NCBI GenBank assembly: GCA_944381115.1
Contig: CALWJV010000014.1
Location: 1 to 55,016 of the forward strand
DNA: 55,016 bases
DNA from: an uncultured Clostridia bacterium
GTDB lineage: Bacteria > Bacillota > Clostridia > Oscillospirales > CAG-272
Direction: 5' to 3'
Both the position numbers and the translations under genes were made by a program. Below, in pieces: positions 8,456 through 16,315 of this stretch (position 1 is its first letter; each line of letters starts with the position of its first letter). Below the pieces are notes generated by a model. It worked only from the letters and a program-made list of their open reading frames with translations, was not told the origin of the DNA and did not search any database.

Positions 8456-9019
8456 ATGAAAAAAAATATTGAAAACAAACAGGCAATATTTCCGATGCCG
8501 GTACTTATGATAGCAACTTACAATGATGACGGCAGCGTAAATGTAATGAATGCTGCATGGGGAACAATGGTCAGCATGGATATGATCGCATTAAATCTCA
8601 CGGAGACGCATAAAACCGTGCAAAATATAAAAAAGCGCGGAGCGTTTACAGTCAGTATTGCTGATGCAAAGCATGTAACGGAGGCGGATTATTTTGGAAT
8701 CGTTTCCGGAAAGAAAGTTTCAGATAAACTTGCTAAAGCAGGAATGACTGCAGTCAGATCCCAAAATATCGATGCACCTGTAATAAACGAATTTCCCCTT
8801 TGCCTTGAATGTGAGTTTATAGAATATCAGGGAGGGAAATACGGACTTGGTGTGATCGCAAAAGTTGTAAATGTCTGCGCTGACGAAAAAATCATGACCG
8901 ACGGAAAAGTTGATATTGCAAAACTTGAAGCCATTTCGTTTGATCCTTTTACAGACGGTTATTACAAGATCGGCGAGCGTATCGGAAACGCATTCGCTGA
9001 CGGTAAGAAAATAAAATAA
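8456..9019 (+). CDS. Flavin reductase family protein (flavoredoxin-like)
   Basis: 187 residues of the split-barrel FMN-binding fold. The opening FPMPVLMIATYNDDGSVNVMNAAWGTMVSMD (read from residue 12 on) is characteristic of flavoredoxin-like proteins of anaerobes, as are the TVQNIKKRGAFTVSI element (about 57-71) and ADYFGIVSGKK (about 80-90). It probably binds FMN and transfers electrons or reduces flavin in the cytoplasm. CGGAG precedes the ATG. It lies after the nitroreductase gene without an obvious terminator, so co-transcription is possible. Confidence 0.87.
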   Translation: MKKNIENKQAIFPMPVLMIATYNDDGSVNVMNAAWGTMVSMDMIALNLTETHKTVQNIKKRGAFTVSIADAKHVTEADYFGIVSGKKVSDKLAKAGMTAVRSQNIDAPVINEFPLCLECEFIEYQGGKYGLGVIAKVVNVCADEKIMTDGKVDIAKLEAISFDPFTDGYYKIGERIGNAFADGKKIK

Positions 9020-9022
9020 CTA

Positions 9023-9051
9023 TTGACAATGCAAAAAGATTATGCTAAAAT
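9023..9051 (+). promoter_or_regulatory. Promoter of the isomerase-like gene
   Basis: TTGACA, 17-base spacer ending TGC, TAAAAT, directly after the flavin reductase stop codon. Confidence 0.75.
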
Positions 9052-9093
9052 CAAAATACAATAAAAAATAAATTTATCCCGGAGGATAATAAA

Positions 9094-10515
9094 ATGTTAG
9101 TTAACACAAAAGCCAGAATAGGCGTATTTTCCATAGCGCTCGGTGCATATCTCCCACAGTTTCCTTCACTGGTTCCCGAGTTTAAGTCTCAGTACGAGGC
9201 ATTCAAAAAAACTCTTCCAGATACCGTTGAGATTATAGACGGAGGTATGATAACCACAAAAGAGCAGTCCATGGTCGCAGGAGATAAATTCCGCGCTGCG
9301 GACGTAGACCTTGTGTTCCTTCAAATGCTTACATATGCTACATCGTATAATGTACTTCCTGCAGTCCGCGATCTTGATGTACCAGTAGTTATAATAAATG
9401 TACAGAAACTTAAGGCTCCCGATTATGCAAAAACAGATATTCCCACATGGCTCGGAGAACTTTATGCCTGCGGTGCTGTAGGTGAGGCAGTTGCTGATCT
9501 TGAGAGAGCGGGTAAAAGACACGCCGTTATAACCGGTGTTGTTGAAGGCGGCGATCCTTATGTTTCGGCTGAAATTGAGGATTGGTGCCGCGCAGCCCAG
9601 GTAAGAAGAAGGTTCCGTGATACAAACCTTGCTCAGATCGGCAGACCTTATCCCGGAATGATGGATCTTTATATTGACGAAACAAATCTTTATAACAGAA
9701 TGTTCCTTTATACAAAGCAGTTTGATTGGGAAAAAATGTGGGCTATTGCCGACAATATTACAGACGATGCTACTATACGTGCGAAGGCCGAAGATATAAT
9801 TAACACTTTTGATATTGAGGGTGGTGCAACAGTCGAAAAAGTCTGGGATATGGCAAAATACGTTGTCGCTTTTGAAAAGTGGGTAAAGGACGAGCAACTA
9901 GGATTTGTTGCTTCTCACTACGATGGTTATGCAAAAGGTCAGGCGGGGGTTCTTGATTCAATGCTTATACCGGCATTTTCAATGCTGATTAAGCAGGGAA
10001 CTGCCTGTGCAGTCGAAGGTGATATAAAAGTCGCTATGGCAATGAGCATTCTCAAAACAATTTCCGGTACAGGTCAACTTTCTGAAATGTATTCAATTGA
10101 TTTTAACGAAGATATTTGTATAATAGGCCATTCAGGGTCCGGAGATGCTGATATTTCAGTAGGCAAAAAGCCGACAATGAAGATAGTTCCGGTATTTCAC
10201 GGCAAGACCGGCGGAGGATACCTTACACAGTTTTATCCCCCGGTCGGTGATATCACATATCTTGCAATCACACAAGACAAAGACGGTAAATTTAAATTCG
10301 TAGTGGCTGAAGGTGTCAATGAAGAAGGTCCGATATTTACATTCGGGGACACAAATATGCGTACACGTTTTTCGATCGGTGCACGCGAATTCTGTAACAA
10401 ATGGAGCGAAGCAGGTCCGACACACCATATGGCTGCTGCTATTGGACGCCATATAGACACAATACTTAAAGTAGCAAAGATATTTAACATTCCCTGTGAA
10501 ATCATCTGCCGCTGA
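9094..10515 (+). CDS. L-fucose/L-arabinose isomerase-like protein
   Basis: 473 residues. The N-terminal part (IGVFSIALGAYLPQFPSL) and the overall length fit the arabinose-isomerase-like family. Metal-ligand contexts of L-arabinose isomerase can be matched: Glu308 in CAVEGDIKVA, Glu339 in NEDICIIGH, a His in VPVFHGKTGGG, and a C-terminal His in GPTHHMAAA. The enzyme therefore probably interconverts an aldose and a ketose with Mn2+, but sequence drift around these motifs means L-arabinose itself is not assured. It is cytoplasmic. A strong GGAGG precedes the ATG. It has its own promoter and no sugar kinase or transporter beside it. Confidence 0.8.
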   Translation: MLVNTKARIGVFSIALGAYLPQFPSLVPEFKSQYEAFKKTLPDTVEIIDGGMITTKEQSMVAGDKFRAADVDLVFLQMLTYATSYNVLPAVRDLDVPVVIINVQKLKAPDYAKTDIPTWLGELYACGAVGEAVADLERAGKRHAVITGVVEGGDPYVSAEIEDWCRAAQVRRRFRDTNLAQIGRPYPGMMDLYIDETNLYNRMFLYTKQFDWEKMWAIADNITDDATIRAKAEDIINTFDIEGGATVEKVWDMAKYVVAFEKWVKDEQLGFVASHYDGYAKGQAGVLDSMLIPAFSMLIKQGTACAVEGDIKVAMAMSILKTISGTGQLSEMYSIDFNEDICIIGHSGSGDADISVGKKPTMKIVPVFHGKTGGGYLTQFYPPVGDITYLAITQDKDGKFKFVVAEGVNEEGPIFTFGDTNMRTRFSIGAREFCNKWSEAGPTHHMAAAIGRHIDTILKVAKIFNIPCEIICR

Positions 10516-10761
10516 TATTTAAAATTCGAATTAAATTCGGGTGCTTATATTGAAAAATTTTCAATATAGTCCCAGCTTACAAATTGTTTTACATAAATTT
10601 TATTTTATTAAAAATTTTTGATCTGTTTGCCGTCTTCGAGGAAATTTTCACTTTGTACATGGTAAAAAAATAAAAACAGAATGAAAATCTTTAGCAGTTA
10701 TAAACAGTATAATAACTTCAGAATATTGTCTTTTTGGTTGAACGTTATTTTATTAAATATT

Positions 10762-12651
10762 TTATAAAAATTTTCTGTCGTACAGCAATGCTGAGATCAA
10801 TACTACAAAACAGGAGCCTGCGTTATGAACCAATGCACCTGTAGTTGGGTTAAGAAGTCCCAGCACGGATAGTGTAACCGCTATAATATTTATGAACATT
10901 GATAACCCGATACTGAACTTTATGGTATTTACTGTGGCATCGGACAGTATTTTTAAGTAAGAAAGTTTGGAGATATCGTCACGCATCAGGACAATATCGG
11001 CAGCCTCCACGGCAATATCGCTGCCAAGTCCGCCCATTGCCACGCCGACGTTGGAATTTTTTAAAGCGGGTGCATCATTGATTCCGTCACCAATCATGCA
11101 TACTTTTTTACCTTGCTTCCTTAAAATTGTAATATTTTTTACCTTATCTTCTGGTAAAAGATTAGCGTGTATTTGACGGATACCCGCCGTAGACGCAAAA
11201 TAATCTGCGGTTTCTTTGTTGTCACCTGTCAGAAGAACAATTTCAGTGCCCATACCTTGCAGTTGCTCTACCATATACTTTGATTCCGGACGTAACACGT
11301 CAGACATTGCAATGATCCCGATGCAAACATTGTCTTCTGCTACCAAAACCGATGCCTTACCCTCTTTGCAAAGCCGTGAAAGTTCACATTTTATATGTTC
11401 ACCTACATAAACTCCGTTACTTTGTAAGTACATTTCATTTCCGCATAGTAATTCTCTACCGCGAATCTTAGCAAAGATACCTTTACCGGAGGACATTTTG
11501 AACTCTTCTGATTCCAAAATAAATAATCCGCGGTATTTGGCGCAGGATACGATTGCCTTTCCAAGCGGATGCTCGCTTTTGACTTCTGCGGAAGCAGCAA
11601 GCATTAAAAGATCGCTTACGCTGATTTTTCCAAATGGAATAATGTCGCTGACTTCCAGCCTTCCATAGGTAAGTGTGCCGGTCTTGTCAAAGGCAACAGT
11701 ATTTATTTTACCCATGTTTTCCAGGGCTTCGCCTGATTTTATAATGACGCCATGCTTGGTTGCCTGACCGATTGCAGCCATTATTGCTGTAGGAGTTGCA
11801 AGTACAAGCGCACATGGACAAAATACAACAAGTACAGTGACTGCGCGTACGATATTATTGGTGGCAATACCTGTAATGACAGCAATAAGCAATGCCAATG
11901 GTACAAGTAAACTTGCTGCTTTATCCGCGATCCTTGCCATAGGGGCTTTTTTATTTTCAGCCTCCTGTACCAGACGAATAAGTTTTTTCAAAGAACTATT
12001 CTCTCCGACTTTTGTCGCTTTTATGTCGATTGTACCAAAGCAGTTAACAGTACCGCAGAATACTTCATCGCCTGCCGTTTTATCCACAGGCAAAGATTCG
12101 CCGGTCATAATGGACTGATTGACGGAGGATTCACCTGCGATAATAACACCGTCAACAGGTATCGTTTCTCCGGGCAACACACGAAGTATGTCATTATTAC
12201 GTATACTGTCGGCCTGTATCATCTCTTCTTTTTCGTTTACTATTCTCCTGCCTTGTATCGGAGCCAAACTGACAAGTTTTTTTAAACCTTTTCTTGCCCT
12301 TTCGGTGGTTTTATCTTCCAGTATTGCACCAATGGCCATGATCCACGCTACCTCACCGGCGGCAAAAAGGTCGCCTATGGCGATTGCGGATAACATGGCG
12401 ATCGTAATGAGTAACGCAGATGATATTTTACTGATACCGGGATTGTGAATTATCCTCCATGCCGCAAGATACATAAGAGGAAGACCGCTGATTATTACCG
12501 TAATCCAAGCAAAATCAAAAGGGAAAAAAGATGAAAGTGAAGTATTAAAAAATTCCTCCGCCAGATGTGGAATCAGATCCATAAGCAGAAATATTCCTGC
12601 TACAACAGTTGCGGGAACACCGGAGAGAATTTCATTCATTTTTTTTAGCAT
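10762..12651 (-). CDS. Heavy-metal translocating P1B-type ATPase without N-terminal metal-binding domain
   Basis: 629 residues from the ATG at 12651, preferred because AGAGG lies 7 bases before it. The N-terminus goes straight into membrane helices with no CxxC HMA domain. Core motifs: TGES at about 183-186 (actuator), CPC at 278-280 in the transport helix, DKTGT at 322-326 (phosphorylated Asp322), EHPLG (nucleotide domain) and GDGINDAPAL (hinge). CPC indicates a transition-metal pump; the last helix reads HNAGSCFVVL, not the copper-type MSxSS, so Zn/Cd/Co or another ion is likelier (inference). A 34-bp imperfect palindrome overlies its promoter region, as expected for metal-sensor control. 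Confidence 0.9.
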   Translation of the reverse strand: MLKKMNEILSGVPATVVAGIFLLMDLIPHLAEEFFNTSLSSFFPFDFAWITVIISGLPLMYLAAWRIIHNPGISKISSALLITIAMLSAIAIGDLFAAGEVAWIMAIGAILEDKTTERARKGLKKLVSLAPIQGRRIVNEKEEMIQADSIRNNDILRVLPGETIPVDGVIIAGESSVNQSIMTGESLPVDKTAGDEVFCGTVNCFGTIDIKATKVGENSSLKKLIRLVQEAENKKAPMARIADKAASLLVPLALLIAVITGIATNNIVRAVTVLVVFCPCALVLATPTAIMAAIGQATKHGVIIKSGEALENMGKINTVAFDKTGTLTYGRLEVSDIIPFGKISVSDLLMLAASAEVKSEHPLGKAIVSCAKYRGLFILESEEFKMSSGKGIFAKIRGRELLCGNEMYLQSNGVYVGEHIKCELSRLCKEGKASVLVAEDNVCIGIIAMSDVLRPESKYMVEQLQGMGTEIVLLTGDNKETADYFASTAGIRQIHANLLPEDKVKNITILRKQGKKVCMIGDGINDAPALKNSNVGVAMGGLGSDIAVEAADIVLMRDDISKLSYLKILSDATVNTIKFSIGLSMFINIIAVTLSVLGLLNPTTGALVHNAGSCFVVLISALLYDRKFL

Positions 12652-12676
12652 AAAAATACCTCTTTTTATTGACACA

Positions 12677-12710
12677 TCTTATAATAATATGTATAATTTA
12701 TATGATAAGA
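12677..12710 (-). promoter_or_regulatory. Candidate operator over the P-type ATPase promoter
   Basis: Imperfect inverted repeat with half sites TCTTATAATA and TCTTATCATA (on opposite strands), centred at about 12693. On the minus strand it covers a possible -35 (TTATCA) and -10 (TATTAT), which is where ArsR/SmtB-type metal sensors usually bind. The sensor gene is not in the window. Confidence 0.4.
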
Positions 12711-12814
12711 TACATTTTGTTTTATATTTATTATAATGTAAAATTAAGAAAAAACAATAATAAAAGGGATAAATTTGTAAGTTGCTGAATTTTTTTAAAA
12801 TTTTGTACGGGAGA

Positions 12815-13000
12815 CTATTCTGGACGTGCGGCAACAAAAAACATGAAAGGTAATTTTTCAGGCATTCGGTGTTTTGCTGAAATGGTGTTATTGTGAATTA
12901 AGGGGAAAATGAAACAGTCTGCGGAATAGCTGGACCGATATTTCAGAGCAGTAACCGAGCCGATACTGAAATGATCAATGTGTATTTTAAAAGTATTCAA
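12815..13000 (-). pseudogene. Possible remnant of a methyltransferase C-terminus
   Basis: The 61-codon frame ends with a stretch close to KLPFMFFVAARPE, which resembles the last strand of many class I SAM methyltransferases (PFxFFxAARxx). No SAM-binding domain exists upstream of it. If the resemblance is real this is a decayed gene; otherwise it is a chance ORF in a 535-base spacer between the P-type ATPase and the NSS transporter. Confidence 0.3.
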
Positions 13001-13104
13001 GAGGAAAAAATCAGTATTAAATAAGAACTTGTTTTCCTATTAAAAAATAAATAAAAATTAAAATCAAAAATTATAAACAGAAACACAATGTTTTATTTTT
13101 TTAA

Positions 13105-13133
13105 TTGACAAAAATGTTTTTTTGTGATATAAT
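13105..13133 (+). promoter_or_regulatory. Promoter of the NSS transporter gene
   Basis: Consensus TTGACA, 17-base spacer ending TGA, TATAAT. Confidence 0.85.
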
Positions 13134-13186
13134 ACTAAAATTGGTGTAAAACTAAAATTAATAAAAATATAAAATCTGGTGAATTC

Positions 13187-14569
13187 ATGGAAAAAAAAGA
13201 AATTAAGAGAAGTTCATTTACCGGAAGTTTAGGTTTTGTTTTGGCAACTGCAGGTTCGGCAGTAGGACTTGGAAACCTTTGGCGCTTTCCTTATCTTGCG
13301 GCAAAGAATGGCGGGGGTGTTTTCCTTTTTATTTATGTAATTATGGCGTTGACCTTCGGCTTTGCACTTATGACAACGGAAATTGCAATAGGAAGAAAGA
13401 CAAAACTAAGTCCTATAAAGGCATATTCAAATATTAATAAAAAATTCGGATTTTTGGGAATTATTGCTTCAATAGTCCCTCTTATAATATTTCCTTACTA
13501 CTGTATAATAGGCGGCTGGGTAATGAAATACATGACCGAATTTACAATTGGTAACGGTATGGACACTGTTGCTGAAGGATATTTTTCGGGATTTATTACC
13601 TCAAATTTTTCTCCTATATTCTGGTGTGCTGTTTTCATGGGAATAAGTGCACTTATTGTGTTTATAGGTGTTGACAAAGGAATAGAAAAATTTTCAAAAG
13701 TTTTAATGCCGGCGCTGTTTGTCCTTATACTTGGAATAGCAATATTTACACTTACAATAAAAGGACCTAACGGTACGGCTCTTGAGGGGCTTAAAATTTA
13801 TTTTATTCCTGATTTTTCCGGAATGACCGTCGGTAAATTTTTCGGTATACTTATCGATGCAGCAAGCCAGATATTTTATTCAATGAGTATTGCAATGGGT
13901 ATCATGATAACTTATGGCTCATATACACCTAAAGAAACTAATCTTGTCAAATCGGTAAATCAGATTGAAATATGCGATACCGGTGTGGCGATCATTGCAG
14001 GAATGATAATGATCCCCACAGTATTTGCATTCCAAGGCAGTGAAGGTATTGAAGCATCCGGCCCGAGCCTTTTGTTTGTTTCTCTTCCAAAAGTTTTTGA
14101 AGCAATGGGATTTGTGGGAAATTTTGTGGGAGTTGCATTTTTCGTTTTGGTTGCCTTTGCGGCTATTACATCGTCTGTTTCTCTTTTTGAGGCAATAATT
14201 TCTGTCGCAATTGATAAATTTTCCTGGTCAAGAAAAAAGTCCTGCGTTATTGTTTTGATCATATCTGCCGTAATTGCGTTTTTGACATGTCTCGGGTATA
14301 ATGTTTTTTACTTTGAACTTACACTCCCTAACGGTGTTAAAGGTCAAATACTTGATATTTTGGACTATCTGGCAAATAATATAATAATGCCCGTTGTTGC
14401 ACTCCTTACCTGTATATTAATAGGTTGGATAGCAAAGCCAAAATCAATTATAGATGAGATAAAAATCAACGGTGAAAAATTCAGAAGAGAGAAGTTATAC
14501 ACCGTGATGATAAAATTTATTGCACCTGTTTTTCTTATTTTGATATTTGCAGCACCGTTTTTTGTTTAA
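13187..14569 (+). CDS. Sodium-dependent neurotransmitter:sodium symporter (NSS) family transporter
   Basis: 460 residues with about 11-12 hydrophobic helices. Helix 1 holds the family signature: LATAGSAVGLGNLWRFPYLA, at about residues 20-39, which forms the unwound Na+ and substrate site as in LeuT. Later helices carry FYSMSIAMGIMITYGSY (helix 6 region) and AITSSVSLFEA (helix 8, Na+ site). Such bacterial proteins import amino acids (tyrosine, tryptophan, leucine or others) with Na+ at the cytoplasmic membrane; the amino acid cannot be read. It is monocistronic, with a consensus promoter and a strong terminator. Confidence 0.93.
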   Translation: MEKKEIKRSSFTGSLGFVLATAGSAVGLGNLWRFPYLAAKNGGGVFLFIYVIMALTFGFALMTTEIAIGRKTKLSPIKAYSNINKKFGFLGIIASIVPLIIFPYYCIIGGWVMKYMTEFTIGNGMDTVAEGYFSGFITSNFSPIFWCAVFMGISALIVFIGVDKGIEKFSKVLMPALFVLILGIAIFTLTIKGPNGTALEGLKIYFIPDFSGMTVGKFFGILIDAASQIFYSMSIAMGIMITYGSYTPKETNLVKSVNQIEICDTGVAIIAGMIMIPTVFAFQGSEGIEASGPSLLFVSLPKVFEAMGFVGNFVGVAFFVLVAFAAITSSVSLFEAIISVAIDKFSWSRKKSCVIVLIISAVIAFLTCLGYNVFYFELTLPNGVKGQILDILDYLANNIIMPVVALLTCILIGWIAKPKSIIDEIKINGEKFRREKLYTVMIKFIAPVFLILIFAAPFFV

Positions 14570-14581
14570 AAATTAACTATA

Positions 14582-14616
14582 AAATGGCTGGGTCATTCGA
14601 CTCAGCCATTTTTATT
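14582..14616 (+). terminator. Terminator after the NSS gene (probably bidirectional)
   Basis: Stem AATGGCTGGGTC / GACTCAGCCATT (one G-T pair), loop ATTC, then TTTTATTT. The next gene is convergent. Confidence 0.85.
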
Positions 14617-14702
14617 TAATTAAAACCGGAGTTTTATTAAATCTGATGTTTTTCAAATTTTAAAAATATAAAAGTCCATTAATGAAAAACGGTGCTCTTA
14701 CG

Positions 14703-15119
14703 TTAACTTTGAGATGCAGCGTATGCTTTTGCTATGTAATCCTTAATGTCGGATTTTGCTTTTGCACTGAAGTTACCGAAAAGACCCGGAAATTTAGTGA
14801 ACATAGGTTCGCATACAGGTTTTGAACCCGCTTTTTCTGCAGACTCTGCAAGAGCCTTTGCAGTTGATTCGGGAGCATCAAAAATAAATGCAACGTTTTG
14901 AACTCTTGACTTTGTAAGATCTCCGCAGAACATCTTGAGTTCATTTGTTGGCTCTTTTCCGGTTTTTATAAATGCAATGAGCAGTCTTTCGTTTTCACAG
15001 GGGTATGCCGGCGGAATTTTGTCAAATTTTGAATTTTCATATTCTGAGTTTATTTCCTTACATAATGCAGCAAGTTTTTTATTATCGGGATAGTAAAGTA
15101 TTCTTAGTTTAATTGCCAT
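14703..15119 (-). CDS. Hypothetical protein, possibly flavodoxin-like fold
   Basis: 138 residues, good GGAGG before the ATG. Alternating strands and helices (LRILYYP, then NERLLIAFIKTG, VQNVAFIFDAP, KPVCEPMF) suggest a small alpha/beta domain of the flavodoxin type, but the usual FMN phosphate loop (TxTGxT) is absent. No membrane segment or signal. It lies 170 bases downstream of sigG on the same strand, with no clear terminator between them, so it could be expressed with sigG in the forespore. The function is unknown. Confidence 0.6.
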   Translation of the reverse strand: MAIKLRILYYPDNKKLAALCKEINSEYENSKFDKIPPAYPCENERLLIAFIKTGKEPTNELKMFCGDLTKSRVQNVAFIFDAPESTAKALAESAEKAGSKPVCEPMFTKFPGLFGNFSAKAKSDIKDYIAKAYAASQS

Positions 15120-15287
15120 TTTTATTTCCTCCGAAAAAATATTAAATTGGTTGCTTACATTGTATCATATTTTTTTGAATTAATAAATAGAAAAAATTAT
15201 TTTTAATAAAAATTGTATATATGCACAAAATTTTTAATTTTTTTTGGTATTTTTGACTTTTGCCAAGTATTATTTTAAAATTAAAAC

Positions 15288-16085
15288 TTATATTAAATCT
15301 TTTTTTATTCTTTCAAGAGCCCCTTTTTCGAGCCTTGAAACCTGTGCCTGAGAAATACCTATTTCTTCTGCTATTTCCATTTGTGTTTTTCCTCTGTAAA
15401 AACGCATAAGCAGTATATTCCTTTCGCGCTCTGAAAGTTTTTTCATTGACTCGTGAAGCGCAAGTTCTTCTATCCGGCTTTCTTCTGTGTCCGAGGGGTC
15501 TTTTATTTGATCCATAACGTATATGGAATCTGACGCAGAACCATCAGAATAAACCGGATCATAAAGCGAAACAGGTTCTGTTATCGCTTCAAGCGCAATA
15601 GCAACTTCCTTTTCATCATGTTCTTCGCCGTTTTCACCGAGGTACCTGCATATCTCCGAAATACTCGGTTCACCCGCTTTAGTTTTTGACAGTGCTTCCC
15701 TTGCAGCAAGCGCCTTATAAGCAAGATCTCTCATTGAGCGGCTTACCCTTATGATACTGTTATCCCTTAAATAACGTCTTACTTCACCTATAATCATAGG
15801 AACGGCATAAGTAGAGAACCTGACGTCAAGATCGGTGTTAAAATTATCTATTGCCTTTATAAGTCCTATACAACCTATTTGGAAAAGATCATCTGAAGAT
15901 TCTCCTCTGCCCGCAAAGCGCTTAACTATACTAAGTACCAATCTTAAATTTCCTGAGATAAGCTCTTCACGTGCAGATTTATCACCCTGTTTTGCAAGCA
16001 AAAGAAGTCTTTGCTTTTCATCTTCGGTCAGGGTTTTAAGTTTTGAAGTGTTTACTCCACATATTTCAACTTTATTATAATACAA
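15288..16085 (-). CDS. sigG: RNA polymerase sporulation sigma factor SigG
   Basis: 265 residues with all sigma-70 regions 2, 3 and 4. The N-terminal KVEICGVNTSKL is the SigG-specific leader, and the DDLFQIGCIGLIKAIDNF, RFSTYAVPMIIGEVRRYLRDN and GKTQMEIAEEIGISQAQVSRLEKGAL segments match region 2.2, 2.3-2.4 and the region 4 helix-turn-helix. SigG directs late forespore transcription during endospore formation. The start is a TTG with AGAGG 9 bases before it. Neither spoIIGA nor sigE, its usual upstream neighbours in Firmicutes, is present here. A forespore-type promoter is visible upstream. Confidence 0.95.
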   Translation of the reverse strand: MYYNKVEICGVNTSKLKTLTEDEKQRLLLLAKQGDKSAREELISGNLRLVLSIVKRFAGRGESSDDLFQIGCIGLIKAIDNFNTDLDVRFSTYAVPMIIGEVRRYLRDNSIIRVSRSMRDLAYKALAAREALSKTKAGEPSISEICRYLGENGEEHDEKEVAIALEAITEPVSLYDPVYSDGSASDSIYVMDQIKDPSDTEESRIEELALHESMKKLSERERNILLMRFYRGKTQMEIAEEIGISQAQVSRLEKGALERIKKDLI

Positions 16086-16115
16086 TTTTCAGTACCTCTT
16101 TTTAAGTGGTACTAA

Positions 16116-16146
16116 AATTATTGACTCATTTTGCTTATTATTATAC
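16116..16146 (-). promoter_or_regulatory. Candidate forespore (SigF/SigG-type) promoter of sigG
   Basis: On the minus strand: GTATA, 16 bases, GTCAATAATT. This fits the loose forespore pattern GYATA ... GgNNANANTW with one mismatch. It lies 31-61 bases before the TTG start, as expected for autoregulated sigG. Confidence 0.4.
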
Positions 16147-16315
16147 AAATATCCAAATTACAAATTTTGGATAAAATTTTTTATGCGATTGAATAATGAG
16201 TATTCTTTTAAAATGAGTTTGATACAAAAAATTCAATTGAGCATTTTTTGTATCGGAATCCAGGTATTGACAAAAAAACAGTGTAAATGACCATTCATGA
16301 CAGTTTTATAAAAAA

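Noticed and set aside
8247..8459. A 70-codon plus-strand ORF between nitroreductase and flavin reductase
   Set aside because: It begins inside the nitroreductase gene, is Lys-rich and has no ribosome binding site; it looks like AT-rich spacer.
9166..9897. A 243-codon minus-strand ORF
   Set aside because: It is fully antisense to the isomerase-like gene, which has a promoter, ribosome binding site and family motifs; the antisense product is Cys-, Ser- and Ile-rich with no motif.
10546..10568. Dyad TATATTGAAAA / TTTTCAATATA after the isomerase-like gene
   Set aside because: All A-T rich and not followed by a T run, so neither a convincing terminator nor an operator.
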